Assembly (NCBI GenBank): GCA_900315075.1
Contig: OMXV01000001.1
Location: 222,211 to 286,210, forward strand
Length of the DNA stretch: 64,000 nt
Origin: an uncultured Prevotellaceae bacterium
GTDB taxonomy: Bacteria > Bacteroidota > Bacteroidia > Bacteroidales > Bacteroidaceae
Direction of reading: 5' to 3'
The notes under the pieces are model-generated. The model was not told where the DNA came from, searched no databases, and saw only the letters and a list, made by a program, of their open reading frames with translations. Shown piece by piece: positions 8,667-18,522 of this stretch. The position numbers were made by a program, and so were the translations under genes. The stretch's first letter is position 1, and the number at the start of each line of letters is the position of its first letter.

Positions 8667-10328
8667 TTAATACTTGATGTTGTAAATAGTTGCTTTTCCG
8701 CCTTTCACCTTCAGCATGTCATAAGGCTCCGATGGGAACACCAGGTTGGTCATGACCATCTTGCCTTCGCTATCGAAGGCCTCGATGCTGCAGCGGTCGA
8801 TAAAAATGCGCAGTTGGCGGATGGTGCCGTAGGTGGGCGCCGTTGTCACACAAGGAAATGCCTCGCTGAACCCCACATCCCCACTCTTAGTGCGGTCCAT
8901 GATGAAATTCTGTTTCTGGGCATCATAACGCATGGTGACCTGTTCGCCTTTTAAGTTCGACAAGGTAATGTCTGCCGTACCTTTCACGTCCACCACGATT
9001 TCGCAGGCCTGCGTCGGTTTCTTGACCTTTTGGCCACGCACGTCGAGCATCTCTTTTGAAGGCACCACGCTCACGTAGGTTTCCTCGCCATGGGTGAAGA
9101 GGCCGAGGTCGCGTGGGATGGAGTTGGCTGAGCGGAACTGCTTGGTAGGAACGTCATTGGCATATTGCCAGTTGCTCATCCATGCCAAGACAACGCGGCG
9201 GTTTTCTGGAGCGTTATAGAAGGATACCGTGGCATAATGGTCTTTGCCATAGTCCATCCATTTCGTCACTTTAGGCATTGACTCGCAGGTGAACTTATGC
9301 CCGTCGAATGAACCCACGAAATACTGGGTGGCTGAGCCTCCAAAGGGTCCACCGGGATTGATGTTGCAGAGCAGCACCCACTTGTTGTCGATTTTGAACA
9401 GGTCGGGGCATTCCCACACACCGCCATGGTTGCCATATTCCTGGCCGAAGGCCGACTCAAACTTCCATTCCTTCAAATTTTTCGATGAGTAGATGCGCAT
9501 TTCCTGTCCGGCGGCAAGTATCAAGTTCCACACCTTGGCCTCCTCATTCCAAAACGCCTTTGGGTCACGGAAGTCGGGCACATCGCTTGTGAGCACGGGG
9601 TTTCCACTGAATTTCTCAAATGTCCGTCCTCCGTCCTTCGATACGGCCATCGACTGTGCCTGGTGTTGTCCCGCCGATGTGTAGAACGCCACAACATCGT
9701 TGCCGTTTGTCACGCAGGAGCCGCTGAAGATGGCTCCCAGCCAGTCGGCCTCTATGGCCAGTGGCTGTGCATCCCAGTGGATGAGGTCGCGGCTGGTGGA
9801 GTGCCCCCATGTCATGTTCTCCCATTGGGAGCCGTAAGGGTTGTATTGGTAGTACAGATGCCATACCCCGTCTTTGTAGAACATACCGTTGGGGTCGTTC
9901 ATCCATCCGTAGAGTGGTGTATGGTGATAGAGAGGTCGGAAACGCTCGCGATTGGAGGTGTCGAATGAGTTGTCATACTTCATTTCCCGCCAGCAAACAA
10001 AGTCTTTTACGGCTCCTGTCGTCCGCCTTTCGCCTTGGAACGTGATGTCAAGCAGTTGTGCATGGTTGATTTTCAAGGGTACGAAATAGTCCACCTTATC
10101 GACAGCCAGTTTTACATTCAGCCGCTTCACCATCTCGTTTCTTTTGTCGAGTACGGCGATGTGTGCGTTCTCGGCTTTCTCCTGCACGGGCAAGAGTAGC
10201 AAGGTTTTGTTCTGCTCCAGCTTCAGCATGGCATGGTTTTCACCCAGGATTTGGGGTGTTTGCGCCATTGCAACCGTTGCCATAAACAAGGCAGCCAAGA
10301 GGGATGTTACTTTCTTTTTTCTGTTCAT
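8667..10328 (-). CDS. GH32 fructan hydrolase, secreted (exo-fructosidase type)
   Basis: 553 residues with a signal peptide (MNRKKKVTSLLAALFMATVAMA) and no lipobox, so probably periplasmic. Residues of about 25-130 form an N-terminal beta domain (DUF4980 type), followed by the five-bladed GH32 domain. Motifs present: WMNDPNG with nucleophile Asp145, FRDP with Asp255, and WECPD with acid/base Glu306. The C-terminal beta-sandwich carries the SIEAF motif usual for GH32. It should release fructose from fructo-oligosaccharides, sucrose or fructan ends. Followed by the transporter and kinase. The 108 bases before the start (10329-10436) show no clear signal. Confidence 0.92.
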   Translation of the reverse strand: MNRKKKVTSLLAALFMATVAMAQTPQILGENHAMLKLEQNKTLLLLPVQEKAENAHIAVLDKRNEMVKRLNVKLAVDKVDYFVPLKINHAQLLDITFQGERRTTGAVKDFVCWREMKYDNSFDTSNRERFRPLYHHTPLYGWMNDPNGMFYKDGVWHLYYQYNPYGSQWENMTWGHSTSRDLIHWDAQPLAIEADWLGAIFSGSCVTNGNDVVAFYTSAGQHQAQSMAVSKDGGRTFEKFSGNPVLTSDVPDFRDPKAFWNEEAKVWNLILAAGQEMRIYSSKNLKEWKFESAFGQEYGNHGGVWECPDLFKIDNKWVLLCNINPGGPFGGSATQYFVGSFDGHKFTCESMPKVTKWMDYGKDHYATVSFYNAPENRRVVLAWMSNWQYANDVPTKQFRSANSIPRDLGLFTHGEETYVSVVPSKEMLDVRGQKVKKPTQACEIVVDVKGTADITLSNLKGEQVTMRYDAQKQNFIMDRTKSGDVGFSEAFPCVTTAPTYGTIRQLRIFIDRCSIEAFDSEGKMVMTNLVFPSEPYDMLKVKGGKATIYNIKY

Positions 10329-10436
10329 GATAGACTTATGTTTTTAGTAATTATAATTCAAAGAATGTTACCCTGAATTCAATCTTTTATTAAATAACCT
10401 CGATTAATTCAAATTGGTATAGCGAGGGATTATCTT

Positions 10437-12035
10437 TTATTGCTGGCTGACTTTCACATCGGAAACTGAAATGGAGCCACCGTAATTATTGATGCTCCAG
10501 CAGTTTTTCTGGATACCATAAATACGCTGAGTGTAGGCACAAACATCATTGATATAAAGCACCAAAACCGAGTTATCAGTATAGATGTCGATATTGTAAA
10601 CGTTATCTGCAGGACGAGCAAAGACGTAACCATCTGCCGCTTCGATGAAGCCCTTGCCTTCTACACCCTCTTGCTCCAAGTTCACCTTTCGACCATCCTC
10701 CCATTCGGGATTAACAACCATCGTATAGTACTTATTAGAATCAGTACCTCTAACAAATGATATTCCAAACTTATCCCAGTTGTTTGAGGTTTTCACGGTG
10801 AACGAGATATGGTTGCATACGCCAAGACGACTGAAGAGAACGTAAGCATCATTACCGCTCAATGTGCCATTGCTATAACCATTAGAGGTAATCACATTAG
10901 CCGAGGCAGCTTGATTGTACTTAGCTGCCATAGCAGGTACAGCACCAAGTGTGAGCGTACCATCGGCATGCTGGATAATCTTGTGGCATACCATAGCACC
11001 ACTCCAGTTTGGCTCATTGCCATCACCGGCACCTACATTGGTGTTTTTCTCATGAACATCAGCACCTGAACGGAATGGGCACCATCCCCAGATATAACGG
11101 TCAGTACCATTGGATGCTGTTTTACCAGCATAGAATGCACGGCTGTCGAGCACACCCTCATGACCATCAGCAGGCCATTTAGGTCCATCATTGAGACAAT
11201 TTTTCAGTTCCTCGTATGTCGGGGCAACCATGTATTTCACCTTGCGACTCCAACTTGCGCGGAAGCTCTCACTATATACAAGGTACCAGTAGTTCCCCAT
11301 TTTGAATATATCGGGACATTCGAGCATACGATCCCAAATCATGCGAATGCGACCTACATGCTCCCAGTTCTTCATATCGCTGGATTTGAACTCAGCAAAG
11401 ACAGGATCGCCACCATGGACAGGATAGGTAGAGATGACCATGTGATAGAGATTGTCGTCAGCCACAAAAATCTGTGGATCACGGAAATCATTACCAGAGT
11501 AACCAAAGTCAGGTCCGTTGAGTGTCCAAAGTTCGTCTTTCGTCCATGTTTTAAAGTCTGGTGATGTGGCACGCATTACCACCTCACGGTTCTTACAGTT
11601 GCCATTATGTCCTGTATAGTAGATATAATATGTGCCATCTTTCTCGTATGCGCAACCAGTACCGAGAGCTGCATCTTGCTGATAGTCGTTGCTACCAAAT
11701 GGCAGAATCTCGCCTAACGACACATAGTTAGCCCCATCCTTGGTTGACACAGCCCAAATGGGATGGAAACGATGACTCATATTATTTTCGAATTCCTGAA
11801 GGTATAGCACTTTAAAGTCACCGGTTTTCTGATCGTAGAAAGGCATTGGATCGCCCACACGACCTACAGTCGGTTTATAGAATGTACCGAAGCCCTGTGC
11901 ATCTGTAGGAGCAAAAAATGTGGAGGTGCCATTCCAGTCTTTAGCGGGATCGCCATTGAACTCGTCGTCACTGCATGCTGACAGCACAGAGGCAGACAGC
12001 ATGAGTGCGAAAACTGAATATATCATAGTCTTCAT
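10437..12035 (-). CDS. Surface lipoprotein GH32, endo-fructanase (levanase) type
   Basis: 532 residues with a lipoprotein signal; the lipobox ends at Cys21 (SVLSAC), followed by SDDE. The catalytic triad of GH32 is in variant contexts: GDPMPFYD with Asp62, DFRDPQIF with Asp186, and LECPDIF with Glu239. The last 130 residues look like the DUF4975 C-terminal domain. The architecture matches the surface endo-levanase of the B. thetaiotaomicron levan locus, and not the usual exo-enzymes, so it probably cuts polymeric fructan at the cell surface before SusCD import. Linkage preference (beta-2,6) is inferred from that resemblance and from the neighbouring glycan-binding protein. Confidence 0.85.
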   Translation of the reverse strand: MKTMIYSVFALMLSASVLSACSDDEFNGDPAKDWNGTSTFFAPTDAQGFGTFYKPTVGRVGDPMPFYDQKTGDFKVLYLQEFENNMSHRFHPIWAVSTKDGANYVSLGEILPFGSNDYQQDAALGTGCAYEKDGTYYIYYTGHNGNCKNREVVMRATSPDFKTWTKDELWTLNGPDFGYSGNDFRDPQIFVADDNLYHMVISTYPVHGGDPVFAEFKSSDMKNWEHVGRIRMIWDRMLECPDIFKMGNYWYLVYSESFRASWSRKVKYMVAPTYEELKNCLNDGPKWPADGHEGVLDSRAFYAGKTASNGTDRYIWGWCPFRSGADVHEKNTNVGAGDGNEPNWSGAMVCHKIIQHADGTLTLGAVPAMAAKYNQAASANVITSNGYSNGTLSGNDAYVLFSRLGVCNHISFTVKTSNNWDKFGISFVRGTDSNKYYTMVVNPEWEDGRKVNLEQEGVEGKGFIEAADGYVFARPADNVYNIDIYTDNSVLVLYINDVCAYTQRIYGIQKNCWSINNYGGSISVSDVKVSQQ

Positions 12036-12047
12036 AATCTTCTGTTT

Positions 12048-13436
12048 TTATTTTGTTAGATAATCAAATGCGTTAAGCATAATGGTGCCCATATTGTCGT
12101 GATAGTTCGACGTGTAAGGCGTAGGAGAATTCCAATCGAAGAGTCCAGAACCAAAACAGATGATACCACCCTTACCGAACTCACCGTTTGCGGCCTTCAG
12201 TTCCCATGATGACACACTATTGTCACCACCAAGTGCACGGGCTCCAGTCTTAGCCTCCATAGCATCTTTGCCACCACCATAGGTGTCCCAGAAGCCATAC
12301 TGTGACGTGGTATTACAAATGGTGTAGTCCTTATCGAGTGTATAGACAGCATTATCGGCTGCGCCAGGATAGGTTTTAAGGTTCTTCCACAATGGGTGTG
12401 TGATGTCGTAGGCGTAGAAATGCCATGGATCTTCGCCCATCATATCGGAGCCTTCACCACCGCCTCCACCCCAGACATTGTTGGGATAAGCATCCTCTGG
12501 CATAGCTCCCAATGCAATGGCATAGTTTACAGCCGAGCGTCCCAATACGAACGCGCCACCATTCTGCCAGAATTCTTTCATGCGTGCCAGTGCTGTCATC
12601 GCTCCGCTCTCAGCCTCAGCAAAACCATTATAGTTGCCGTATGAAGAACAATGACGATGGAAGAATATAAATTTACACTTTTCCAAAGAGATGTTACCGC
12701 TGGCCACGTCGCTCCACGAAGCATACGCTGCACTGGCGACGTTACCCGTCAGCCACTTAGCAGCCGCTTTCTCTTCATCATTCAGAAGTTCAATGTTCTC
12801 AGCCTCGCCCACAAAGAGAGCTACTGGGTCTTCAATCAATGTCACATATACAGTATAGACTGTTGTAGCAGTATTATCGTTTAATGTGATTTTGAATGGT
12901 TCTGTGAAATTACCTTTTGTACCGCTTGCAGGACTGCAGATGGCATCCTCGCTGCACTCCACTTCGAAGGTTGCATTGCTAAGATCGATTCCACTATTGG
13001 CCATTACACTTACAGTGACAGTCTTGTCCTCCTGATTGATGGCGCCTTTCACACCTTCCAGGATAAATAATGACATCAGTGCTTCGTCATTACGCACACT
13101 TACCTGATAATCCATGACGAGATCACCGTTTGTGACGTGCAATGTACGGTCGCCATCGAAATTGATGCGATCGCCCACCTTCATATTTGTCTGTGCACCT
13201 GCAGATACGTTCAGACTGGTAATTTCCATATTGCCCTTTTGGTCGAAATCTACAGGCACTTTTACTTTCACTACTCTTTTCTCAGTGTTGATAATGCCTT
13301 CATACTGACCATTAAGCACGAACTTCTCAACGAGGCATGAACCGCTCACGTCGATGCTGCCTGTATGATCGTCACTGCATGCTGTAAAACCGCAGATTAT
13401 GCAGATTGCGCAGATGATACTATATATAGTTTTCAT
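12048..13436 (-). CDS. Surface glycan-binding lipoprotein (DUF4960 type)
   Basis: About 462 residues. A longer frame opens at 13478, but it overlaps the SusD stop, and the signal peptide begins at the ATG at 13436 (MKTIYSIICAICIICGFTAC), with the acylated Cys at 20 followed by SDD. Two immunoglobulin-like repeats (roughly 30-205) precede a C-terminal DUF4960-like domain. In the B. thetaiotaomicron levan locus a protein of this type in the same position binds levan at the surface. It lies between SusD and the surface GH32. No catalytic motif is seen. The leader peptide closely resembles that of the SusD protein. Confidence 0.8.
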   Translation of the reverse strand: MKTIYSIICAICIICGFTACSDDHTGSIDVSGSCLVEKFVLNGQYEGIINTEKRVVKVKVPVDFDQKGNMEITSLNVSAGAQTNMKVGDRINFDGDRTLHVTNGDLVMDYQVSVRNDEALMSLFILEGVKGAINQEDKTVTVSVMANSGIDLSNATFEVECSEDAICSPASGTKGNFTEPFKITLNDNTATTVYTVYVTLIEDPVALFVGEAENIELLNDEEKAAAKWLTGNVASAAYASWSDVASGNISLEKCKFIFFHRHCSSYGNYNGFAEAESGAMTALARMKEFWQNGGAFVLGRSAVNYAIALGAMPEDAYPNNVWGGGGGEGSDMMGEDPWHFYAYDITHPLWKNLKTYPGAADNAVYTLDKDYTICNTTSQYGFWDTYGGGKDAMEAKTGARALGGDNSVSSWELKAANGEFGKGGIICFGSGLFDWNSPTPYTSNYHDNMGTIMLNAFDYLTK

Positions 13437-13471
13437 AATATTCATTTCGTTTAATTCGTTAAATTCGTATT

Positions 13472-15211
13472 CTACCATTGTCCACAGTTTTGCGTATAGT
13501 GTCCATTTGATGCAGCCATCTGCTCAAAAGGAACTGGCAGGTATTCATTCTTGTTTGTAGTGAACTGCGAGCCACTCAAGAAGTTCATTTTCTCGCTCTC
13601 GCTACTATAGAACTTATTCAGTACTGTTGCTGCATCGCCCCAGCGCACGAGGTCGAAGAAGCGCTCACTCTCCATAGCCAACTCGAGACGGCGTTCCATC
13701 TTTATAATCTTCATAGCCTCATCCTTAGAATATGAGCCCTTGTATTTACCTACTGCAAAGCGTACCCCATATTTATTAGGATAGTTGGCAACCACGCTAC
13801 TTGTTGCCATACCAGCCGCACGGTCACGTACCTGGTTCACCAATGCTATTGCCTCGGCGATTTGTCCCAACTGTGCCAAAGCCTCAGCACGCATTAGCAA
13901 CACATCGGCATAGCGGAAAACAATACGGTTCATCGAACTAGCCCATTGTGAGTCGCACAGATAGAGGTAGCTGTCGGTTAGTGAGGGATCAACGTTTTGC
14001 TTCAGCGAGACAAAGTATCCGAATGTACCGCCCGAGCGACTCCAAGCATTGCTCTCACTAATCATAAAGTTTGTATTGAACATATAGGGAGTACCTGGTA
14101 CACCAACAGTAATAAACAAACGAGGATCGACAGTCTGATTGCTTCCCACAGTATAGTCAACAGATGCGAAATCGTCTAACATAGGCAGACCATCGCTATT
14201 TGTGCGGTAAGCATCCACGAGATTATGAGATGGTTTGTAGAAATCGCAACCAGAGTCGTGTACCTTAGGAATACATGGGACAATCAAACGGTTTGAGAAA
14301 TTCAGGTTACCATATACGGTTCCGTCATTTCTTGAATACTGAATAGCCCAGAGACTCTCTTTACCATTCTCATACTGCTCCTCTGGTCGGAAATTGTTGT
14401 GCATGTCTGGCTCCAGTCCGTATCCAGCATAATTGGAGGGGTTGGTGTATTCAACAACCTTCTGCAAATCAGCCTCGTTTACGCCAGTTACCTGATTGGT
14501 ATTGGGGTCATCCTGGCGATAAGCCTTATAAAGATATACTTTAGCTAAAAATGCCGCACATGCAGCTTTTGTGGGGCGTCCTTTGTCCACCTGAGTCACA
14601 GGCAATACAGCGTAAGCATCCTCAAGGTCGTTGATAATTTGCTGCCAACCTTCATCATTATTGTATTCCGTGTTCGAAAGATTGTTGTAGTCTTCTTCTT
14701 CCATATTAGGTTTATTCACAAATGGAATTTTCTTGAACAGGCGCTTTAGCTGGAAATGACCATAAGCACGCAGGAACTTCATCTCTGCAGTACGTTGCTG
14801 TATGGTAGCATTCTCTTGATCAGCACTGGCAAGAATATCGAGCGACAGACTGACACGTGAGAGATAATTGTAGAATCTATTCCAAATAGAACTGAAAGGC
14901 CAGTCAGTGGTCATCACACCAGTACTTTTTTCCAAACGGTGGAAAGGTTCTCCGTCTGAGAAGTCAGAACCACCTACATAAGCATCGTCTGAGCGAGTAT
15001 CATAGTTCCAAAGAGAGAATGATGCGTTCATATCCTCAATCGAAACCAGTCCGGCATAAGCAGATATTAGCACATTGTCAATATACTCAGGGTTTTTCAC
15101 TTCATCCTGAGTCAGCGTGGCCTGTGGCACTTGTTCCTCCAGGAAATCAGAACAAGCGGTGAGAGCGAAGATTGTGCAGATTACGCAGCAAATTCTATAT
15201 ATCGTTTTCAT
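13472..15211 (-). CDS. SusD/RagB family glycan-binding lipoprotein
   Basis: 579 residues with a lipoprotein signal ending in TAC at Cys20. The SusD-type TPR region spans the first third (FLRAYGHFQLKRLFKKIPFV), and the conserved C-terminal features are present (RYADVLLMRAEALAQLG, then IKMERRLELAMESERFFDLVRWGD). It forms the hinged lid of the SusCD outer-membrane importer. The gene follows susC by 15 bases and precedes the surface glycan-binding protein. The ligand is inferred to be fructan oligosaccharide from the locus. Confidence 0.95.
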   Translation of the reverse strand: MKTIYRICCVICTIFALTACSDFLEEQVPQATLTQDEVKNPEYIDNVLISAYAGLVSIEDMNASFSLWNYDTRSDDAYVGGSDFSDGEPFHRLEKSTGVMTTDWPFSSIWNRFYNYLSRVSLSLDILASADQENATIQQRTAEMKFLRAYGHFQLKRLFKKIPFVNKPNMEEEDYNNLSNTEYNNDEGWQQIINDLEDAYAVLPVTQVDKGRPTKAACAAFLAKVYLYKAYRQDDPNTNQVTGVNEADLQKVVEYTNPSNYAGYGLEPDMHNNFRPEEQYENGKESLWAIQYSRNDGTVYGNLNFSNRLIVPCIPKVHDSGCDFYKPSHNLVDAYRTNSDGLPMLDDFASVDYTVGSNQTVDPRLFITVGVPGTPYMFNTNFMISESNAWSRSGGTFGYFVSLKQNVDPSLTDSYLYLCDSQWASSMNRIVFRYADVLLMRAEALAQLGQIAEAIALVNQVRDRAAGMATSSVVANYPNKYGVRFAVGKYKGSYSKDEAMKIIKMERRLELAMESERFFDLVRWGDAATVLNKFYSSESEKMNFLSGSQFTTNKNEYLPVPFEQMAASNGHYTQNCGQW

Positions 15212-15226
15212 AATCGTAGCAATTAT

Positions 15227-18200
15227 TTAAAATGAAACATTGAGTCCAAATGTAAGATTGAGAGGGATAGGATAGTTGAATCCCGGATTCTCGGGATCAG
15301 CACCAGTGAACTTACTGCTCTTAATAGTCAATAGATTCTGAGCCGAAGCATATATGCGAATGCGATCCAAGTGAAGTTTGTCTGTAAGATTTTGAGGCAT
15401 GTTGTAGCCTAACTGTATGGTACGCAATTTCACAAATGAGCCATTCTCGATATAATAAGAAGATACTCGACCCTCATTATTTGTATCTGAAGTAGTGAGT
15501 GCAGGTATGTTGCTATTAGGATTGGCTGAACTCCATGCGTCGAGAGCGCGGATGCCCTTATTCAGATAAGGTACGTTGATAGCAGAGTTTGCCCAGAAGT
15601 CGGTCTGCGACTTATAACCACGACAATCTACGTCAACTCCTTGTACGCCTTGCCAGAACATTGTGAAATCCCAGTTTTTATATTGCAGATATACGTTCAA
15701 GCCCCATGTGAAATCAGGTGTCGGATCATAAATCCAGTCTTGATCTTCCTCTGAAATCTTACCGTCGCCATTCAAATCCTTGTAACGAATGCGGCCAAGT
15801 CCGGCTCCTTCCTGTATGGCATGGTTGTCTATTTCTTCCTGGCTCTTAAAGATTCCATCGTAAATATAACCTACCTGTGAGAACATTGGATGTCCGACGA
15901 CGCTCTTCACGCCGTTGCCACCGTATTTACCATTAGCTGCCACAGTTTCTGGCAACTTGGTAATTTCATTCACATACTTACTGATGTTTGCATTAATATC
16001 CCATGAGAAATCGTTAGGCAGTTGATGACGATAGCCTACCGTAAACTCCCAACCATTGTTTTTAACCTCACCGGCATTAATCCACTGGCCAGAACCCTCT
16101 CCCATGGCAGCAATACCCTCCATGAAGAGCAAGATGTCTGTGGTTTTCTTGTTAAACCAGTCGAAACTACCGTAGATTTCATTTTTCAGTATAGCAAAGT
16201 CCACACCGATATTGTGCTGTGTGGTTGTCTCCCATTTGATGTCATCATTTCCACGCTGATTACGCACATAGCCATTGTCAAGGTCGTAACCACCGTTCTT
16301 ACCTGCTATATCATAAGAAGAACCAGCTTGTCCACTGCCCCAAAGTCCAGTAGAGACCACCGACTTATAGAGTGTATAACGTGCTGTATTCGATATCTCC
16401 TGGTTACCTGTCTGTCCCCATGAATAGCGCAGTTTCAAATTGTTGAGCCATCCTTTAGTACTCTCCATAAATTTTTCCTCTGAAATACGCCAACCAGCAC
16501 TGATTGATGGGAATGTACCATATTGGTTATTGGAACCGAATCGGCTTGAACCGTCACGACGAATCGTGAAAGAAGCCAGATATTTCTCATCATAAGTATA
16601 GTTTACCTTACCGAAGAATGACACAAGGCTAAAACCTTCGCCGAAGCCCTCAGCTAACTGACGGCCAGCACCTGCCGACGGCCACATATAGTCGGTATTC
16701 AGAATTGCCAGGTCATAGCGTTTGGCACTATTCATCTTATAGTCCATGCGGTTGACCTCAGTACCAATCATGGCGTCACCACGATGTTTGCCAATTTCCA
16801 GGTTGTAGGTGGCAATGGCATTCCACATCCAACGCATAGTGTGTTCCTGCTTACCTTCCACAGCTGAGTCAATACGCATCACCTTACCGTTGGCAATAGG
16901 ATAAGTAAAGAAACGCTGCTCTTTTTGAGTATAGTCCATACCAAGTGTAGTACGAATCATAAAGTTCTTGAAAGGTTTGATACTCAAGTGAACATCACCA
17001 AACATACGCCACTGAGTATATTCGTTGTCATTAGCGTTGTCAATCATGCTCAGCGGGTTCTCTCTCTCCGAATAAGCTCCAAGAGCCTGTGCATACTTAC
17101 CATTCTCGGCATAGATGGGGAAATTGGGGTTGAATTCCAATGCGTGCTCCAAAACGCCACCAGGTGCATCAACACCCTTTGTACGGTTGATAGTGAAATT
17201 CTCACCAATAACCACTTTGTCTTCAAATAGTTTGAAGTCTGCATTAGCACGACCTGATAAACGGTTGAACCAGCTATCTTTAATCGTACCTTGATTGTCG
17301 TAGTAGCCTAAAGAGAAGAATGAGTTACCTTTCTCTGAACCGTTGCTGACAGACACATTATACTGTTGTACCACACCCGTACGTGTGATTTCTTTGAACC
17401 AGTCAGTATCGCCTGCACGTACAGTGGCATTTTCATCGAGAAACATGTTCATTGTCATCTTGTTCAGTATAGGGTTGCCATTGACGTCGTAGCCCCAGTC
17501 GTAGTTGTAGCCAAGATTGTTGTTGCTGGGATTTACACCATCATTTACGCAAGCCTGCCAATAGGCGCGTCCCCATTCGCTGGCATTCATCGTCTCAATT
17601 TTGTTGGTGTAGAATGATGTAGCTACACTTCCATCGAAGTTCACCTTCACATTACCATCCTTGCCCCTTTTTGTGGTGATAATAATCACACCATTGGCAG
17701 CACGGCTACCATAGATAGAGGCCGAAGCAGCATCCTTCAGTACTTGAATACTCTCGATGTCGTTACCGTTCAATTCGTGCATGCCCGCCTTCGTTGGTAC
17801 ACCGTCGATGATATAGAGAGGGTCGTTGTCATTCAGTGTTCCAACACCGCGGATACGAACAGTAGCAGCGCCTGAGGGGTTACCATCGGCGGTAATAATC
17901 ATACCTGGCACACGCCCTTGCAAGGCTTTCATTGGGTTGTTCTCATTTTGTTTAGCCATTTCGTCCACACTCACTGTCGAGATGGCACCAGTCAAATCGG
18001 CCTTACGCTGTGTGGTATAACCCGTCACCACGACCTCAGCCAATTCGCTTGCATTTTGCACGAGAGAGACGTTGAGGTTGGGAGCAGCGACCACCTCTAC
18101 GGGATCATAGCCGATATAGGTAATCACCAATGTCTTGCCCTCCTCCACTTTCAAAGTGAAATTTCCATCGAAGTCGGTCACGGTACCATTCGAGGTGCCT

Positions 18201-18337
18201 TTTTCCATCACAGTGGCTCCGATGACACCTTCTCCGTTTTCATCGATAACCGTACCTGTGATTTCCGTTTGCGCATACATAACAGTACACGCAAAGATGA
18301 GCGTGATGCTCATTAGGAATCTTTGTAGCTGTTTCAT
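15227..18337 (-). CDS. SusC/RagA family TonB-dependent outer membrane transporter
   Basis: 1036 residues. After the signal peptide (ending VMYAQ) comes a carboxypeptidase-regulatory-like domain (about 24-105), a TonB-box-like EVVVTGY, the plug domain with the SusC signature LQGRVPGMII, and a long beta-barrel that ends in a terminal Phe (FGLNVSF). It is the first gene of the fructan operon and should import oligosaccharides captured by SusD. A TAATTTTG promoter lies 47 bases upstream, and a palindrome that may bind the regulator lies further upstream. Confidence 0.95.
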   Translation of the reverse strand: MKQLQRFLMSITLIFACTVMYAQTEITGTVIDENGEGVIGATVMEKGTSNGTVTDFDGNFTLKVEEGKTLVITYIGYDPVEVVAAPNLNVSLVQNASELAEVVVTGYTTQRKADLTGAISTVSVDEMAKQNENNPMKALQGRVPGMIITADGNPSGAATVRIRGVGTLNDNDPLYIIDGVPTKAGMHELNGNDIESIQVLKDAASASIYGSRAANGVIIITTKRGKDGNVKVNFDGSVATSFYTNKIETMNASEWGRAYWQACVNDGVNPSNNNLGYNYDWGYDVNGNPILNKMTMNMFLDENATVRAGDTDWFKEITRTGVVQQYNVSVSNGSEKGNSFFSLGYYDNQGTIKDSWFNRLSGRANADFKLFEDKVVIGENFTINRTKGVDAPGGVLEHALEFNPNFPIYAENGKYAQALGAYSERENPLSMIDNANDNEYTQWRMFGDVHLSIKPFKNFMIRTTLGMDYTQKEQRFFTYPIANGKVMRIDSAVEGKQEHTMRWMWNAIATYNLEIGKHRGDAMIGTEVNRMDYKMNSAKRYDLAILNTDYMWPSAGAGRQLAEGFGEGFSLVSFFGKVNYTYDEKYLASFTIRRDGSSRFGSNNQYGTFPSISAGWRISEEKFMESTKGWLNNLKLRYSWGQTGNQEISNTARYTLYKSVVSTGLWGSGQAGSSYDIAGKNGGYDLDNGYVRNQRGNDDIKWETTTQHNIGVDFAILKNEIYGSFDWFNKKTTDILLFMEGIAAMGEGSGQWINAGEVKNNGWEFTVGYRHQLPNDFSWDINANISKYVNEITKLPETVAANGKYGGNGVKSVVGHPMFSQVGYIYDGIFKSQEEIDNHAIQEGAGLGRIRYKDLNGDGKISEEDQDWIYDPTPDFTWGLNVYLQYKNWDFTMFWQGVQGVDVDCRGYKSQTDFWANSAINVPYLNKGIRALDAWSSANPNSNIPALTTSDTNNEGRVSSYYIENGSFVKLRTIQLGYNMPQNLTDKLHLDRIRIYASAQNLLTIKSSKFTGADPENPGFNYPIPLNLTFGLNVSF

Positions 18338-18383
18338 TGTGTTATTATTATGGTTAGTAATTAATGTATCAGATTTTTGATGG

Positions 18384-18391
18384 CAAAATTA
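18384..18391 (-). promoter_or_regulatory. Promoter -7 element of the fructan operon
   Basis: Reads TAATTTTG on the minus strand, giving a leader of about 40 bases before susC. There is no good TTTG at the -33 position, as expected for a promoter that needs an activator. The dyad at 18423-18477 starts 32 bases upstream. Confidence 0.6.
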
Positions 18392-18422
18392 TTGTTTTCA
18401 TAGTTTAGGTGTTGTAAGAAAT

Positions 18423-18477
18423 CGTTCGATTGCTCTCAAAAATGTTACTATGTATCATTTTTGCGATTGTATGAACG
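18423..18477. promoter_or_regulatory. Split palindrome, probable operator of the fructan regulator
   Basis: CGTTC, 9 bases, CAAAAATG, 11 bases, CATTTTTG, 9 bases, GAACG: a spaced and exactly symmetric two-part dyad. It sits directly upstream of the susC promoter, where the AraC-type output domain of a hybrid regulator would bind as a dimer. Assignment to the regulator at 18828 is inferred. Confidence 0.55.
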
Positions 18478-18508
18478 ATAATTACATGTGGCATTCGCCC
18501 TGATGTTT

Positions 18509-18516
18509 TACCTTTG
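18509..18516 (+). promoter_or_regulatory. Promoter -7 element for the candidate RNA
   Basis: TACCTTTG on the plus strand, reading away from susC. A weak -33 candidate (TGTG) lies 18 bases upstream. No protein-coding gene follows on this strand before the convergent end of the regulator gene. Confidence 0.6.
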
Positions 18517-18522
18517 CATCAG

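Noticed and set aside
15227-18337. Phase-variable inversion at the susC locus
   Set aside because: No second susC gene, recombinase gene or inverted repeat pair at the expected positions is present in the window.
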